The notes below the pieces were generated by a model. It did not search any database and was not told the origin of the DNA. It saw only the letters and a program-made list of their open reading frames with translations. A DNA stretch of 64,000 nucleotides from Variovorax ginsengisoli (GTDB lineage Bacteria; Pseudomonadota; Gammaproteobacteria; Burkholderiales; Burkholderiaceae_C), in assembly GCF_030811835.1 (NCBI RefSeq), contig NZ_JAUSRO010000002.1, positions 310,001 through 374,000 of the forward strand, written 5' to 3'. Shown here in pieces: positions 26,457 through 35,498 of this stretch (its first letter is position 1; each line of letters starts with the position of its first letter). Position numbers and translations under genes: made by a program.

Positions 26457-27455
26457 ATGCTGATTCACCGCCGCGACAACGGCTTCCTGCACCCGGTTTC
26501 GAGTGAGATCACGCCGCGCAGCGCCTACGAAGGCCGCCGCGACATGCTCAAGCTGCTGGCCACCGGCGCGGCCGGTACCGCGCTGGCCTCGTGGGCCTCG
26601 CGCGACGCGCTCGCCCAGACGGCTGCGCCCGGCAAGCTCCCCCCGTTGAAGGGCGCCAAGTCATCCGTGCCGGGCGCCCAGGCCATGGACAAGGTCACCG
26701 ATTACAAGGATGCGACCACTTACAACAACTTCTACGAATTCGGCACCGACAAGGCGGACCCGGCCAGGAATGCCGGCACGCTGAAGACGCGCCCCTGGAC
26801 CGTCGAGGTCGAGGGGCTGGTCAAGAAGCCCGGCAAGTACGGCATCGAAGACCTGCTCAAGCTCAGCGCCCAGGAAGAACGCATCTACCGGCTGCGCTGC
26901 GTTGAAGGCTGGTCGATGGTCATTCCGTGGGTCGGCTATTCGCTGGCCGAACTCATCAAGAAGGTGGAACCCGAAGGCAATGCCAAGTACGTCGAGTTCC
27001 TGACGCTGGCCGACCCGAAGACCATGCCCTTCGTCGGCTCCCGCGTACTCGACTGGCCCTATGCCGAGGGCCTGCGCATGGACGAGGCCATGCATCCGCT
27101 GACGCTGCTGAGCTTCGGCATGTACGGCGAGGTGCTGCCCAACCAGAACGGTGCGCCGGTGCGCATCGTGGTGCCATGGAAGTACGGCTTCAAGAGCGGC
27201 AAGTCGATCGTGAAGATCCGTTTCGTCGAAAAGGAGCCGGGCACCGCATGGAACAAGGCGGCTGCCAACGAGTACGGCTTTTATTCCAACGTGAACCCCA
27301 ACGTCGACCACCCGCGTTGGAGCCAGGCGACCGAGCGCCGCATCGGCGACGGGGGTGGGCTGTTTGCCAAGCGCACCAAGACGCAGATGTTCAATGGCTA
27401 CGAAGCCCAGGTCGGCCAGCTGTACGCGGGCATGGACCTGAAAAAGCTGTTCTGA
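26457..27455 (+). CDS. msrP: Methionine sulfoxide reductase catalytic subunit MsrP (YedY)
   Basis: A 332-residue molybdopterin oxidoreductase. A Tat signal has the twin arginine at residues 27-28 ([10 protein letters not shown]) and probable cleavage after ALA near residue 53. The molybdenum-ligating cysteine is C148 in [10 protein letters not shown]. It repairs periplasmic methionine sulfoxide with electrons from MsrQ, whose gene follows after 13 bases. The ATG at 26457 gives the family's MLIHRR N-terminus. Confidence 0.94.
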   Translation: MLIHRRDNGFLHPVSSEITPRSAYEGRRDMLKLLATGAAGTALASWASRDALAQTAAPGKLPPLKGAKSSVPGAQAMDKVTDYKDATTYNNFYEFGTDKADPARNAGTLKTRPWTVEVEGLVKKPGKYGIEDLLKLSAQEERIYRLRCVEGWSMVIPWVGYSLAELIKKVEPEGNAKYVEFLTLADPKTMPFVGSRVLDWPYAEGLRMDEAMHPLTLLSFGMYGEVLPNQNGAPVRIVVPWKYGFKSGKSIVKIRFVEKEPGTAWNKAAANEYGFYSNVNPNVDHPRWSQATERRIGDGGGLFAKRTKTQMFNGYEAQVGQLYAGMDLKKLF

Positions 27456-27468
27456 CCACCCTGCGCCG

Positions 27469-28113
27469 ATGAACAAACTGTTGCTGAACCCGGCCATCAA
27501 ACCGGCCGTGTTCCTGCTGTGCCTGCTGCCTTTCGCGTGGCTGGTCTATGGCGCGTTCACCGACGGGCTGGGCGCCAATCCTGCGGAATACCTGATCCGC
27601 GCGACTGGCGACTGGACGCTGCGCTTCATCTGTATCGTGCTGGCAGTGACGCCCCTGCGCGTGATGACAGGGCTCAATGCGCTGGCCCGCTATCGCCGCA
27701 TGCTGGGCCTGTTCACGTACTTCTACGTCGTGGTGCACCTGCTGAGCTACAGCTGGTTCGACATGGGCTTCGAGCTGGGCGAAATCGCCAAGGACATCGC
27801 CAAGCGCAACTTCATCCTGGTGGGCTTTGCGGCCTTCGTGCTGCTGACGCCGCTGGCTGCCACCTCGTTCAACCGGGCCATCAAGGCCATGGGTGTGCGC
27901 CGCTGGCAGCGGCTGCACAAGCTGATCTATGCGATCGCCGGCCTTGGCCTGCTGCACTTCTTCTGGATGCGCGCGGGCAAGAACAACTTCAATGAAGTGT
28001 TCGTGTACGCGGGAATCATCGGCCTGCTGCTGGCCTGGCGCGTGTGGAACCACTGGCGCAAGAAGAATGCGCCGACGCGCTCCGCGGCGGCGCGCGTTCA
28101 ACCGTCCAAGTAA
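27469..28113 (+). CDS. msrQ: Heme-binding membrane subunit MsrQ (YedZ)
   Basis: A 214-residue integral membrane protein with about six helices and conserved histidines such as that in YVVVHLLSYSWFD and GLLHFFW. It is the quinone-linked heme b/flavin subunit that passes electrons to MsrP. It follows msrP by 13 bases, forming a two-gene operon that converges on lysA. Confidence 0.93.
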   Translation: MNKLLLNPAIKPAVFLLCLLPFAWLVYGAFTDGLGANPAEYLIRATGDWTLRFICIVLAVTPLRVMTGLNALARYRRMLGLFTYFYVVVHLLSYSWFDMGFELGEIAKDIAKRNFILVGFAAFVLLTPLAATSFNRAIKAMGVRRWQRLHKLIYAIAGLGLLHFFWMRAGKNNFNEVFVYAGIIGLLLAWRVWNHWRKKNAPTRSAAARVQPSK

Positions 28114-28168
28114 GGGCCGCCTCTGAACGGCACGCTGGCTGCACGTGGCCGCGAAAGCAGGCCAGTGG

Positions 28169-29455
28169 TCAAGCCTGTTCGCTGCGCAGCTGGTCTTCGA
28201 TCGATTCCCTGCGACGGATCAGCGTGGCGCGTTCGCCGCTGACCAGCACTTCGGCGGCGCGGCCGCGCGTGTTGTAGTTGCTGGCCATCGACATGCAGTA
28301 AGCACCGGCAGACAGCACGGCCAGCAGGTCGCCCGCGCGCACGGCCAGCGCGCGATCGCGGCCGATCCAGTCGCCGCTTTCGCACACCGGGCCGACCACG
28401 TCGTAGATCGTTGCGTCGGCCACCCCGCCCACCTCGTTGCGTGCGACAACGGGCACGATCTGGTGGAAGGCCTGGTACATGGCCGGGCGCGGCAGGTCGT
28501 TCATGGCCGCATCCACGATGCAGAAGTTCTTGTCTTCGCCCGGCTTGGTGTAGAGCACCTCGGTCACGCAGACGCCGGCATTGCCGACCAGTGAACGGCC
28601 CGGTTCCACCACCAGCTTGCGGTCGCCGAAGCCCCGGGCATCCAGGCGCGCGAGCAACTGCTTCCACAGCACATCGGCGGCCGGGGGGGTGTCATGGTTG
28701 TAGTCGATGCCCAGGCCACCACCGAAGTCGAGGTGGTGCAGCGCGATGCCTGCATTTTCGATGGCTTCGACCAGGTCCAGCACGCGTTCGAGCGCGTCCA
28801 GATAGGGCGAGGCTTCGGTGATCTGCGAACCGATGTGGCAGTCGATGCCCAGCACGCGCAGGCCCGGCAGCGATGCCGCATGCTGGTAGACGGCCAGTGC
28901 GCGGTCATGGGCCACACCGAACTTGTTGCCCTTGAGGCCGGTGGAGATATAGGGATGCGTCTTTGGGTCCACATTCGGATTGATGCGGATGCTCACCGCC
29001 GCCCGCTGGCCTTCTTCCAGTGCCACTGCGTTGAGCACTTCGAGTTCGGCTTCGCTCTCGACGTTGAAGCAGGCAATGCCCGCGGCGAGGGCCTGACGCA
29101 TTTCGGCGCGGGTCTTGCCCACGCCCGAGAAGATGACCTTGGCCGGATCGGCGCCAGCCGCCAGCACGCGCGCCAGCTCGCCGCCCGAGACGATGTCGAA
29201 GCCGCAGCCGGCTTCGGCGAACACGCGCAGCACGCCCAGCGATGAGTTGGCCTTCATCGCGTAGCAGATGAGCGCGTTGCGGCCTTCGAAGCCGCGCTGG
29301 TAGGCTGCGAGCGCGTCCAGCATCCACTGGCGCGAGTAGACGAACAGCGGCGTGCCATGTTCGGCGGCCAGCGCAGCCAGCGACTGGCCTTCGATCTGGA
29401 GCGCGTCGCCGTGGCGGGCGATGTGGGGGTGGCCGGGGAGGGCGGGCAAGGTCAC
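28169..29455 (-). CDS. lysA: Diaminopimelate decarboxylase
   Basis: A 428-residue fold-III PLP enzyme for the last step of lysine synthesis. The PLP lysine is K68 in YAMKAN; later blocks are the HIGSQ segment, GGGLGI and the CESGDW substrate loop. The GTG at 29455 is chosen because it overlaps the lptM stop by 4 bases (GTGA) and gives the right length; no ATG nearby fits. It follows lptM, a common proteobacterial pairing. Confidence 0.94.
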   Translation of the reverse strand: MTLPALPGHPHIARHGDALQIEGQSLAALAAEHGTPLFVYSRQWMLDALAAYQRGFEGRNALICYAMKANSSLGVLRVFAEAGCGFDIVSGGELARVLAAGADPAKVIFSGVGKTRAEMRQALAAGIACFNVESEAELEVLNAVALEEGQRAAVSIRINPNVDPKTHPYISTGLKGNKFGVAHDRALAVYQHAASLPGLRVLGIDCHIGSQITEASPYLDALERVLDLVEAIENAGIALHHLDFGGGLGIDYNHDTPPAADVLWKQLLARLDARGFGDRKLVVEPGRSLVGNAGVCVTEVLYTKPGEDKNFCIVDAAMNDLPRPAMYQAFHQIVPVVARNEVGGVADATIYDVVGPVCESGDWIGRDRALAVRAGDLLAVLSAGAYCMSMASNYNTRGRAAEVLVSGERATLIRRRESIEDQLRSEQA

Positions 29456-29736
29456 TGGTTGGTTCCGGAGCGTGCAGGTGCGCTGCTGGCAGGCGCGGGC
29501 ACCGGCGCGGCGGCCGGCGAAGAGGTGTCTGGTACTGGTGAGGCGGGAGCCGCGGCCGGCGTTGCCGTCTCTGTCTTGCCGAGCGACGGCAACATCAGGC
29601 TGGGCAGTGTGGCGCGGTTTGCAGCGGCCGGATCGGTCGGCAGGTACAGCGGGCCTTTGAGCCCGCAACCGGAGAGTCCGACCCCGAGCGCGGTGAGGCC
29701 GGCTGCGGTCACTAGAATTTGACGAACATTCAACAT
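29452..29736 (-). CDS. lptM: LPS translocon maturation chaperone LptM (YifL) lipoprotein
   Basis: A 94-residue lipoprotein with a signal peptide ending in the lipobox LSGC (C24) followed by GLKGPLYLP, the invariant LptM block. LptM assists oxidative maturation of the LptD/E translocon in the outer membrane. The C-terminal half is a low-complexity Pro/Ala/Ser tail. Only 11 bases separate its ATG from the divergent cyaY start, so the two promoters must overlap the coding regions. Confidence 0.88.
   Translation of the reverse strand: MLNVRQILVTAAGLTALGVGLSGCGLKGPLYLPTDPAAANRATLPSLMLPSLGKTETATPAAAPASPVPDTSSPAAAPVPAPASSAPARSGTNQ
29713..29718 (+). promoter_or_regulatory. Possible -10 box for cyaY inside lptM
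   Basis: TAGAAT lies 29 bases before the cyaY start codon, within the first codons of the divergent lptM gene. No convincing -35 element is seen at the right spacing. A matching TACAAT for lptM is present on the other strand at 29748-29743, overlapping the cyaY start codon. Confidence 0.35.
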
Positions 29737-29747
29737 GGTGAAATTGT

Positions 29748-30080
29748 ATGACCGACCCTGAGTACATGGACCGCGCGGAAGCGGCATTGGCCGCCATCGA
29801 GCAGGCTTGTGACCGTCTCAACGACGCGCTGGATGTCGATCTCGACAACCAGCGGGTGGGAGGGATGATCACGATCACGTTCGCCAACGGGAGCCAGCTG
29901 ATCGTGAATCTGCAGAAGCCGCTGCAGGAAATCTGGCTGGCCGCGCGCTCTGGCGGCTACCACTACCGCCATGACGGCACCGCCTGGGTCGACACCAAGA
30001 CGGGCGAGGAGTTCTTTGGCAACCTCTCGCGCGAGGCGACCCTGCAGGCCGGCCGGCCGCTGGCATTCACGCCGGGCTGA
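29748..30080 (+). CDS. cyaY: Frataxin homologue CyaY
   Basis: A 110-residue bacterial frataxin, the regulator and iron donor of ISC iron-sulfur cluster assembly. The acidic first helix (residues 1-25, [14 protein letters not shown]...), the [17 protein letters not shown] sheet (part) and the [14 protein letters not shown] segment are typical. The first ATG is preferred because the acidic start aligns with other CyaY proteins. It is divergent from lptM and converges on the PBP1A gene. Confidence 0.93.
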   Translation: MTDPEYMDRAEAALAAIEQACDRLNDALDVDLDNQRVGGMITITFANGSQLIVNLQKPLQEIWLAARSGGYHYRHDGTAWVDTKTGEEFFGNLSREATLQAGRPLAFTPG

Positions 30081-30104
30081 CCGCATCCGGCGGTCGCCAC
30101 CGCG

Positions 30105-32516
30105 TCAATTGCGAAACAGGTCGAGGATCTTGTTGCGCTCTTCCGGGGGCGGATTCGGGCTCACCGGGGCGCCCGTGAGCGCTTCCACCGGCTGCACGGG
30201 TGCCTGGTCCAGGCCCAGCGATGCCACGCCGCGTCCCGGCGCGTAGTCGTCGAAGTACCACTCGCCGCCCACGTTCACGACGCCGGCCGGCGGTGTGGCC
30301 GTCAGGTCGGTCACCGGAACACCCTTGAGCGCAGTTTCCATGTAGCTGATCCAGATCGGCAGGCTCAGCCCGCCGCCGGTTTCACGGTCGCCCAACTTGC
30401 GCGGCGTGTCGTAGCCCATCCAGGCGATGGCGGCACGTGTGGGCTGAAAGCCGGCGAACCATGCGTCGAGCGAGTCGTTGGTGGTGCCGGTCTTGCCGTA
30501 GATGTCGGTGCGCTTGAGCGTGGCCTGCGCCTTGGCGGCGGTTCCGCCGCTGGCTACCGACTGCAGCAGGCTGTCCATGATGAAAGCGTTGCGCTGCGGG
30601 ATCGCGCGTACCGCTTCACTGAGCAGCGGCGGCTGCGTTTCCACCAGCACCTTGTCCTTGTGGTCGGTGATCTTGGTCACCAGGTAGGGCGTCACCCGGT
30701 AGCCACCGTTGGCGAACACCGAATAGGCCGTGGCCATCTGCATCGGCGTGACCGATCCCGCGCCCAGCGCCATGGGCAGGTAGGCCGGGTGCTTGTCCTT
30801 GTCGAAGCCGAAATTGGTGATCCAGTCCTGCGCGTAGCGGGTGCCGATCGACTGCAGGATGCGCACCGACACCAGGTTCTTCGACTTCATCAGTGCACGG
30901 CGCATCGACATGGGGCCCTCGAAGCCGCCGTCGTAGTTCTTGGGTTCCCACGGTTGGCCACCGGTGGTGCCGGCGTCGAAGAACAGCGGCGCATCGTTGA
31001 TCACGGTGGCGGGCGAAAAGCCCTTTTCCAGCGCGGCCGAGTAGATGAACGGCTTGAAGCTTGAGCCGGGCTGGCGCCAGGCCTGCGTCACGTGGTTGAA
31101 CTTGTTCTTGCCGAAGTCGAAGCCACCGACCATGGCCTTGACCGCGCCGTCGCGCGGGTCGACAGCCACGAAGGCCCCTTCGACCTCGGGCAGCTGGGTG
31201 ATTTCCAGCGTGTTCTTCGGTCCGCTGCGCATCACGCGAATGACTGCGCCGCGGCGGATCTTGATGTTCGGCGGCGCCTTGTCGGAAAGCCCCGATTGCG
31301 CTGGCTTGAGGCCTTCGCCGGTGATCGTCAACACCTCGCCGTTGGCGCGCACTGCAGTGATTTCCTTCGGACTCGCCTTGAGCACCACGGCGGCCATCAG
31401 GTCGCCGTTGTCGGGATGCTCGCCCAGTACGTCGTCGACCGCGTCATCGATTTCCTTCGGCTCGGTAGGTAAATCGATGAATTTCTCGGGGCCGCGATAG
31501 ATCTGGCGGCGCTCGTAGTCCATGATGCCGCGACGCAGCGCCTTGTAGGCAGCTGCCTGCTCGGTCGAGACCAGCGAGGTGTAAACCTTCAGGCCGCGCG
31601 TGTAGGTGCTGTCGCCGTACTGGGCGTACATCAATTGGCGCACGGTTTCGGCCACGTACTCGGCATGCAGGCGGTTCGGATCGGCGGCATCGCGCAGGTG
31701 CAGCTCTTCCTTTTTCGCCTCGGCTGCCTGCTCGGCGGTAATGAAGCCGGCATCCTGCATGCGGTCGATCACATACAGCTGGCGACCGCGCGCGCGCGTC
31801 GGATTGTTCACCGGATTGTTGGCTCCCGGCGCCTTGGGCAGACCTGCCAGCATGGCGGCCTCGGCGATCGTGATGTCCTGCAGCGGCTTGCCGAAATAGG
31901 CCTCCGACGCTGCGGCGAAGCCGTAGGCGCGGTTGCCCAGGTAGATCTGGTTGAGGTAGATCTCGAAGATCTGGTCCTTGCTCAGCAGGTGTTCCAGCTT
32001 GAAGGTCAGGAGGACCTCGTAAATCTTGCGCGTCAGCGTTTTCTCGGAACTCAGATAGACATTGCGCGCCACCTGCATGGTGATGGTCGACGCGCCCTGG
32101 CTCTTGACCCGGTTCAGGTTGGCCAGGCCGGCGCGGACCATGCCCTTGTAGTCGACGCCGCCATGGTCGTAGAAGCGCGCGTCTTCCGCGGCAAGCACGG
32201 CGTCCTTCATGACCTTGGGAATGGTGGCGATCGGCGTGAGGTTGCGGCGCTCCTCGCCGAATTCGCCGATCTGCACGCCATCCGATGAAAACACGCGCAA
32301 CGGCAACTTGGGCCGGTAATCCGCGAGTTCGGAGATGTCGGGCAGATTGGGGTAGGCCACTGCCAGCGCAACGGCGAGCACGCAGACCGCTGCCAGCACG
32401 GCCGCCGCTGCTAGGCCGGCACCCCAGATGAAGATCCGCAGCACCCATGTCGCCGCCGCGGAGCGTTGGGGAACAGGGGGTCTGTGGGGGGGGGTGGAAC
32501 GCGGGGATTCAGGCAT
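30105..32516 (-). CDS. mrcA: Penicillin-binding protein 1A (bifunctional glycosyltransferase/transpeptidase)
   Basis: An 803-residue class A PBP. An N-terminal membrane anchor (about residues 24-55) is followed by the GT51 transglycosylase domain with catalytic E111 in AAEDARFYDH, an OB-like insert (about 320-430), and the transpeptidase with SSFK (QPGSSFKPF), SKN and KTGTT motifs. It polymerises and crosslinks peptidoglycan in the periplasm. The ATG at 32516 is preferred over a TTG 18 bases upstream. It is divergent from the pilM operon across 242 bases, in keeping with many proteobacteria. Confidence 0.95.
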   Translation of the reverse strand: MPESPRSTPPHRPPVPQRSAAATWVLRIFIWGAGLAAAAVLAAVCVLAVALAVAYPNLPDISELADYRPKLPLRVFSSDGVQIGEFGEERRNLTPIATIPKVMKDAVLAAEDARFYDHGGVDYKGMVRAGLANLNRVKSQGASTITMQVARNVYLSSEKTLTRKIYEVLLTFKLEHLLSKDQIFEIYLNQIYLGNRAYGFAAASEAYFGKPLQDITIAEAAMLAGLPKAPGANNPVNNPTRARGRQLYVIDRMQDAGFITAEQAAEAKKEELHLRDAADPNRLHAEYVAETVRQLMYAQYGDSTYTRGLKVYTSLVSTEQAAAYKALRRGIMDYERRQIYRGPEKFIDLPTEPKEIDDAVDDVLGEHPDNGDLMAAVVLKASPKEITAVRANGEVLTITGEGLKPAQSGLSDKAPPNIKIRRGAVIRVMRSGPKNTLEITQLPEVEGAFVAVDPRDGAVKAMVGGFDFGKNKFNHVTQAWRQPGSSFKPFIYSAALEKGFSPATVINDAPLFFDAGTTGGQPWEPKNYDGGFEGPMSMRRALMKSKNLVSVRILQSIGTRYAQDWITNFGFDKDKHPAYLPMALGAGSVTPMQMATAYSVFANGGYRVTPYLVTKITDHKDKVLVETQPPLLSEAVRAIPQRNAFIMDSLLQSVASGGTAAKAQATLKRTDIYGKTGTTNDSLDAWFAGFQPTRAAIAWMGYDTPRKLGDRETGGGLSLPIWISYMETALKGVPVTDLTATPPAGVVNVGGEWYFDDYAPGRGVASLGLDQAPVQPVEALTGAPVSPNPPPEERNKILDLFRN

Positions 32517-32758
32517 GGGTGCTTTGAGAGTCAACCGGACATTATAAAAACCGACCCCGATTTCAGGGCCCCTTTCATGTCACCAGTGCTGCCGAATGGG
32601 CTAAATCGACGCCGAACTTGCATTGAAATACGTTTATGTCCACTTTTTGGCAGCGGATCGAAGCGCGTTGAGGTCGAAAGCTTCATTTTCGGAGCACGCT
32701 GCTAGCATGAATCTGAGCGAGATGTTTCGAATACTTACAAGCGCCTTGGGGAGGCTCT

Positions 32759-33784
32759 ATGGGGCAGTTCAGTTTCTGGAGGAGGCGTTCGTCGGCGCTG
32801 CAAATGGGTCTCGATATCGGGTCGTCCAGCGTCAAGCTGGTTGCGCTGGCGCGCCTGAGTGCCGGTGCCTGGTCGCTCGTGCATGCGGCGGTCGAGCCGT
32901 TGGAGCCCGGCACGATCGTCGACGGACAGATCGAGCGTTTCGATGACGTGGCGCAGGCGGCCCGGCGTGCGGTCAGCCGCAGCGGCACGCGTGCACGCGA
33001 TGTCGTGCTGGCGCTCCCTGCCGCGGCGGTCATCCAGCGTACCGTCCGGGTGCATGGCGGCTTGACCGGCGCCGCGTTGGAAGCCCAGGTCGCGCAACTG
33101 GCGGCCTCCTTCCTGCCATTCCCGCTTGACGACGTGTGCCTGGATTTCCACGTGGCACCCGAGGCGGTGCCCGATGCAGAGGGGCGCATCGATGTTCACG
33201 TCGCGGCGGCTCGGCGCGACCGCGTCCTTGATCGGCAGGCGCTGGCAGAGGCCGCGGGGCTGCGCGCCGTGTGCCTGGACATCGAATCGTGCGCAACGCA
33301 GCGTGCGCTCACCGCGTGCGACGACCGGGCATTGACGTCACCATCGACATCGGATGCGATCCAGGGGCTGTTCGACCTGGGCGCCGGCGCGGCCCGGCTG
33401 CAGGTGCTGCGAGGCCGGGAGACGCTGTACGAAGGCGAGCAGCCATTCACGCAGATGGACGTCTCGGCGTCGGACGGGCAGATCCCGGGGCCTGACTGCG
33501 CCGTCGCCGCGCTGGCTCAGGATATCGCGCAGGCGTTGCAGGTCTTTCGACACAGCACGACGCATCCTGTGCTCGACTGCGTGGTCCTCTGCGGCGGCGC
33601 AGCCCTGCTGCCCGGTCTGGCCGACAGGGTGTCGGCTCAGAACGGCCTGCCATGCGCCGTATTGCAGCCGTTCAAGGGCATGGTGCTGGGCAAGGGCCTG
33701 GAACGCGGTGGCATTGATGGGGTGCGCGATGCGCCCCACCTGGCCGTTGCATGTGGCCTGGCGCTGCGCGAGGTCCCACCGTGA
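32759..33784 (+). CDS. pilM: Type IV pilus assembly protein PilM
   Basis: A 341-residue actin-like ATPase-fold protein with the N-terminal GLDIGSSSVKLVAL motif near residues 17-30 and a second nucleotide-binding element LCGGAALLPGLAD near 275-287. PilM sits in the cytoplasm and binds the N-terminus of PilN. It begins the pilM-N-OP-Q operon and its stop overlaps pilN by 4 bases (GTGA). The 242-base region upstream (32517-32758) holds the divergent promoters but no clear boxes. Confidence 0.92.
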   Translation: MGQFSFWRRRSSALQMGLDIGSSSVKLVALARLSAGAWSLVHAAVEPLEPGTIVDGQIERFDDVAQAARRAVSRSGTRARDVVLALPAAAVIQRTVRVHGGLTGAALEAQVAQLAASFLPFPLDDVCLDFHVAPEAVPDAEGRIDVHVAAARRDRVLDRQALAEAAGLRAVCLDIESCATQRALTACDDRALTSPSTSDAIQGLFDLGAGAARLQVLRGRETLYEGEQPFTQMDVSASDGQIPGPDCAVAALAQDIAQALQVFRHSTTHPVLDCVVLCGGAALLPGLADRVSAQNGLPCAVLQPFKGMVLGKGLERGGIDGVRDAPHLAVACGLALREVPP

Positions 33785-34386
33785 GGCAGATCAACCTGTT
33801 GCCGCACCGAGCGCAGGCCCGGGCCGCGCAGCGCGCGCGATTTCATCGTGCAATGGGTGCGGCGGCGCTGCTGGCTGTGGGCGCTGCCACCGTTCTCTAC
33901 GCGTTCGTGCACCTGCAGACGGAGCGCCAGCGGGCCAACCAGCGGTTGTTGCAGACGGCGATCGCAGGGCTCGATGCACAGATTCTGGCCGGGGCGACGC
34001 AACGCGCCCAGCTGGAACGCCTGATGGCGCGTCAGCGCGCGCTGGAGGCCTGGCAGGCCGAGCGGAATGTGCCGGTGCAACTGCTCGATGAACTCGCGCG
34101 GCGCATGCCCGACGGCGTGCAACTCACCCGCCTGGCGCAGTCGTCGCAGCCGGCCGTGCAGCAGGTCGTGCTGCACGGCCGTGCGCTGTCGAGTGAACGG
34201 GTGCACGGCCTGCTGCGCCAACTGGACGGCGCAGACCCCTCTACCGGCTGGCGCATGCGCGCGGGTCTGGTCGAGATCACGGGCGCCCCCGTGCCACCAG
34301 GTCCGCAGGCCACGCGATCCGCTGCCAGCTTCACCTTGCAGGTGGGTCTGTTGCCGCCGGACGCGTCGCCCGCGGCAGGCCCATGA
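33781..34386 (+). CDS. pilN: Type IV pilus assembly protein PilN
   Basis: A 201-residue bitopic inner-membrane protein. The start MRQINLLPHR contains the INLLPHR motif that docks into PilM, followed by a membrane segment near residues 25-44 and a coiled region. The start is a GTG at 33781 overlapping the pilM stop; the INLLP block must be at the extreme N-terminus, which fixes this start. Its stop overlaps the next gene by 4 bases. Confidence 0.93.
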   Translation: MRQINLLPHRAQARAAQRARFHRAMGAAALLAVGAATVLYAFVHLQTERQRANQRLLQTAIAGLDAQILAGATQRAQLERLMARQRALEAWQAERNVPVQLLDELARRMPDGVQLTRLAQSSQPAVQQVVLHGRALSSERVHGLLRQLDGADPSTGWRMRAGLVEITGAPVPPGPQATRSAASFTLQVGLLPPDASPAAGP

Positions 34387-35498
34387 GACGCGAAGAGTCG
34401 ACGGGAGCATCGACACGCCATCTGGCGGCGTGGCGTGACGCGTTGGCGGTGATCGACGTGCGCGCGCCGTCCAGTTGGCCGGCGGTGCTGCGCCATGCGC
34501 TGTGCGTCGCCGTCTTTCTCGTGGTGCTCGGGTTGCTCGGCATCGTCTGGCTGGCCGAGGCGCTGGACCTCCGGGATGCCCAGCACCAGCGTTCGGTCGA
34601 GTTGGGGCGGGAACACGAGCGCAAGCGGGCCGAGGTGAAGCCGCTGGCCGCTCTGGCATCGCAGCGCGCACAGGCCCAACGGCAGGTGAACGCGTTGGAA
34701 GGGCAACTCGTGGGTGCGACTGAACTCGACGGGCTGCTGGCCGACATCCACCAGGCCGGCGCCGCCAGAGGTCTGCAATTCGCGTTGCTGCGGCCGGACC
34801 CCGTGATGCTGGCGGCAGACCATGCCGAACAGCCCGTGGCCTTGCGTCTGACGGGGCGTTACCACGACATCGGCACCTTCGCCGCCGACCTGGCGCGGCT
34901 GCCGCATCTGGTGAACCTGGGGCCGATGGTGCTGGAGCCGCAGCCGGACGGCCTGCTCGCCATGACCGGGACAGTGCGTGTTTTTCGGCGACTCGATGCC
35001 GTCGAGCAGGCCGCGCGCAAGCCCGATCCGGCGGCACAGGAGCCTCCGGTGCCCAGACAGGAGAAAGTGCCGAGCCCTGCCTCCCGACGGGCAGCGGTCG
35101 TCGTCGCGCCGCTGGCGCTCTTCACCCCTGCGCCCTACCTGGCCGTCGACACACTCGATCCCTTCGATGCCCGCAAACTCGCGCGCGCGCAGGGTGCGCC
35201 GGCCTTGTCCAGCGTGCCGTCGCCTGGCCTCGACCCGCTGGAAGCGGTTCCGCTCGACGCCATCGAATGGGTCGGTCGAATGCGGCGCGCCGGACGTACG
35301 GTGGCGCTGGTCGAGGTCGAGCGAAAGCTCCATGTCGTGCATGTCGGCCAGCACCTTGGGCCGGACCGGGGGCGCGTGGCGCACATCGGTGACGACACCC
35401 TCATCGTGAACGAGCAGGTGCAGGACACCAGTGGCGCCTGGGTCGAGCGGCAGGTCACGCTGCACATGCGCGTGGCGCAGAAAGAAAAAAAGAAATGA
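34383..35498 (+). CDS. PilO-PilP fusion protein, type IV pilus alignment complex
   Basis: A 371-residue single reading frame joining two normally separate proteins. Residues 1-203 are PilO: a membrane segment at about 37-58, a coiled region 62-112, then the GRYHDIGTFAADLARLP domain. Residues 204-245 are a Pro/Ala/Lys-rich linker. Residues 246-371 are PilP: the DPF motif at 259-261, LEAVPLDAIEWVG at 286-298 and a beta-rich end. PilP is usually an inner-membrane lipoprotein; here no lipobox exists and the PilO helix supplies the anchor. It starts by 4-base overlap with pilN and ends by 4-base overlap with pilQ. Confidence 0.88.
   Translation: MRREESTGASTRHLAAWRDALAVIDVRAPSSWPAVLRHALCVAVFLVVLGLLGIVWLAEALDLRDAQHQRSVELGREHERKRAEVKPLAALASQRAQAQRQVNALEGQLVGATELDGLLADIHQAGAARGLQFALLRPDPVMLAADHAEQPVALRLTGRYHDIGTFAADLARLPHLVNLGPMVLEPQPDGLLAMTGTVRVFRRLDAVEQAARKPDPAAQEPPVPRQEKVPSPASRRAAVVVAPLALFTPAPYLAVDTLDPFDARKLARAQGAPALSSVPSPGLDPLEAVPLDAIEWVGRMRRAGRTVALVEVERKLHVVHVGQHLGPDRGRVAHIGDDTLIVNEQVQDTSGAWVERQVTLHMRVAQKEKKK

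Noticed and set aside
32466..32946. Small plus-strand frames in the region between PBP1A and pilM
   Set aside because: They overlap the PBP1A and pilM starts in other frames and show no ribosome site or family.
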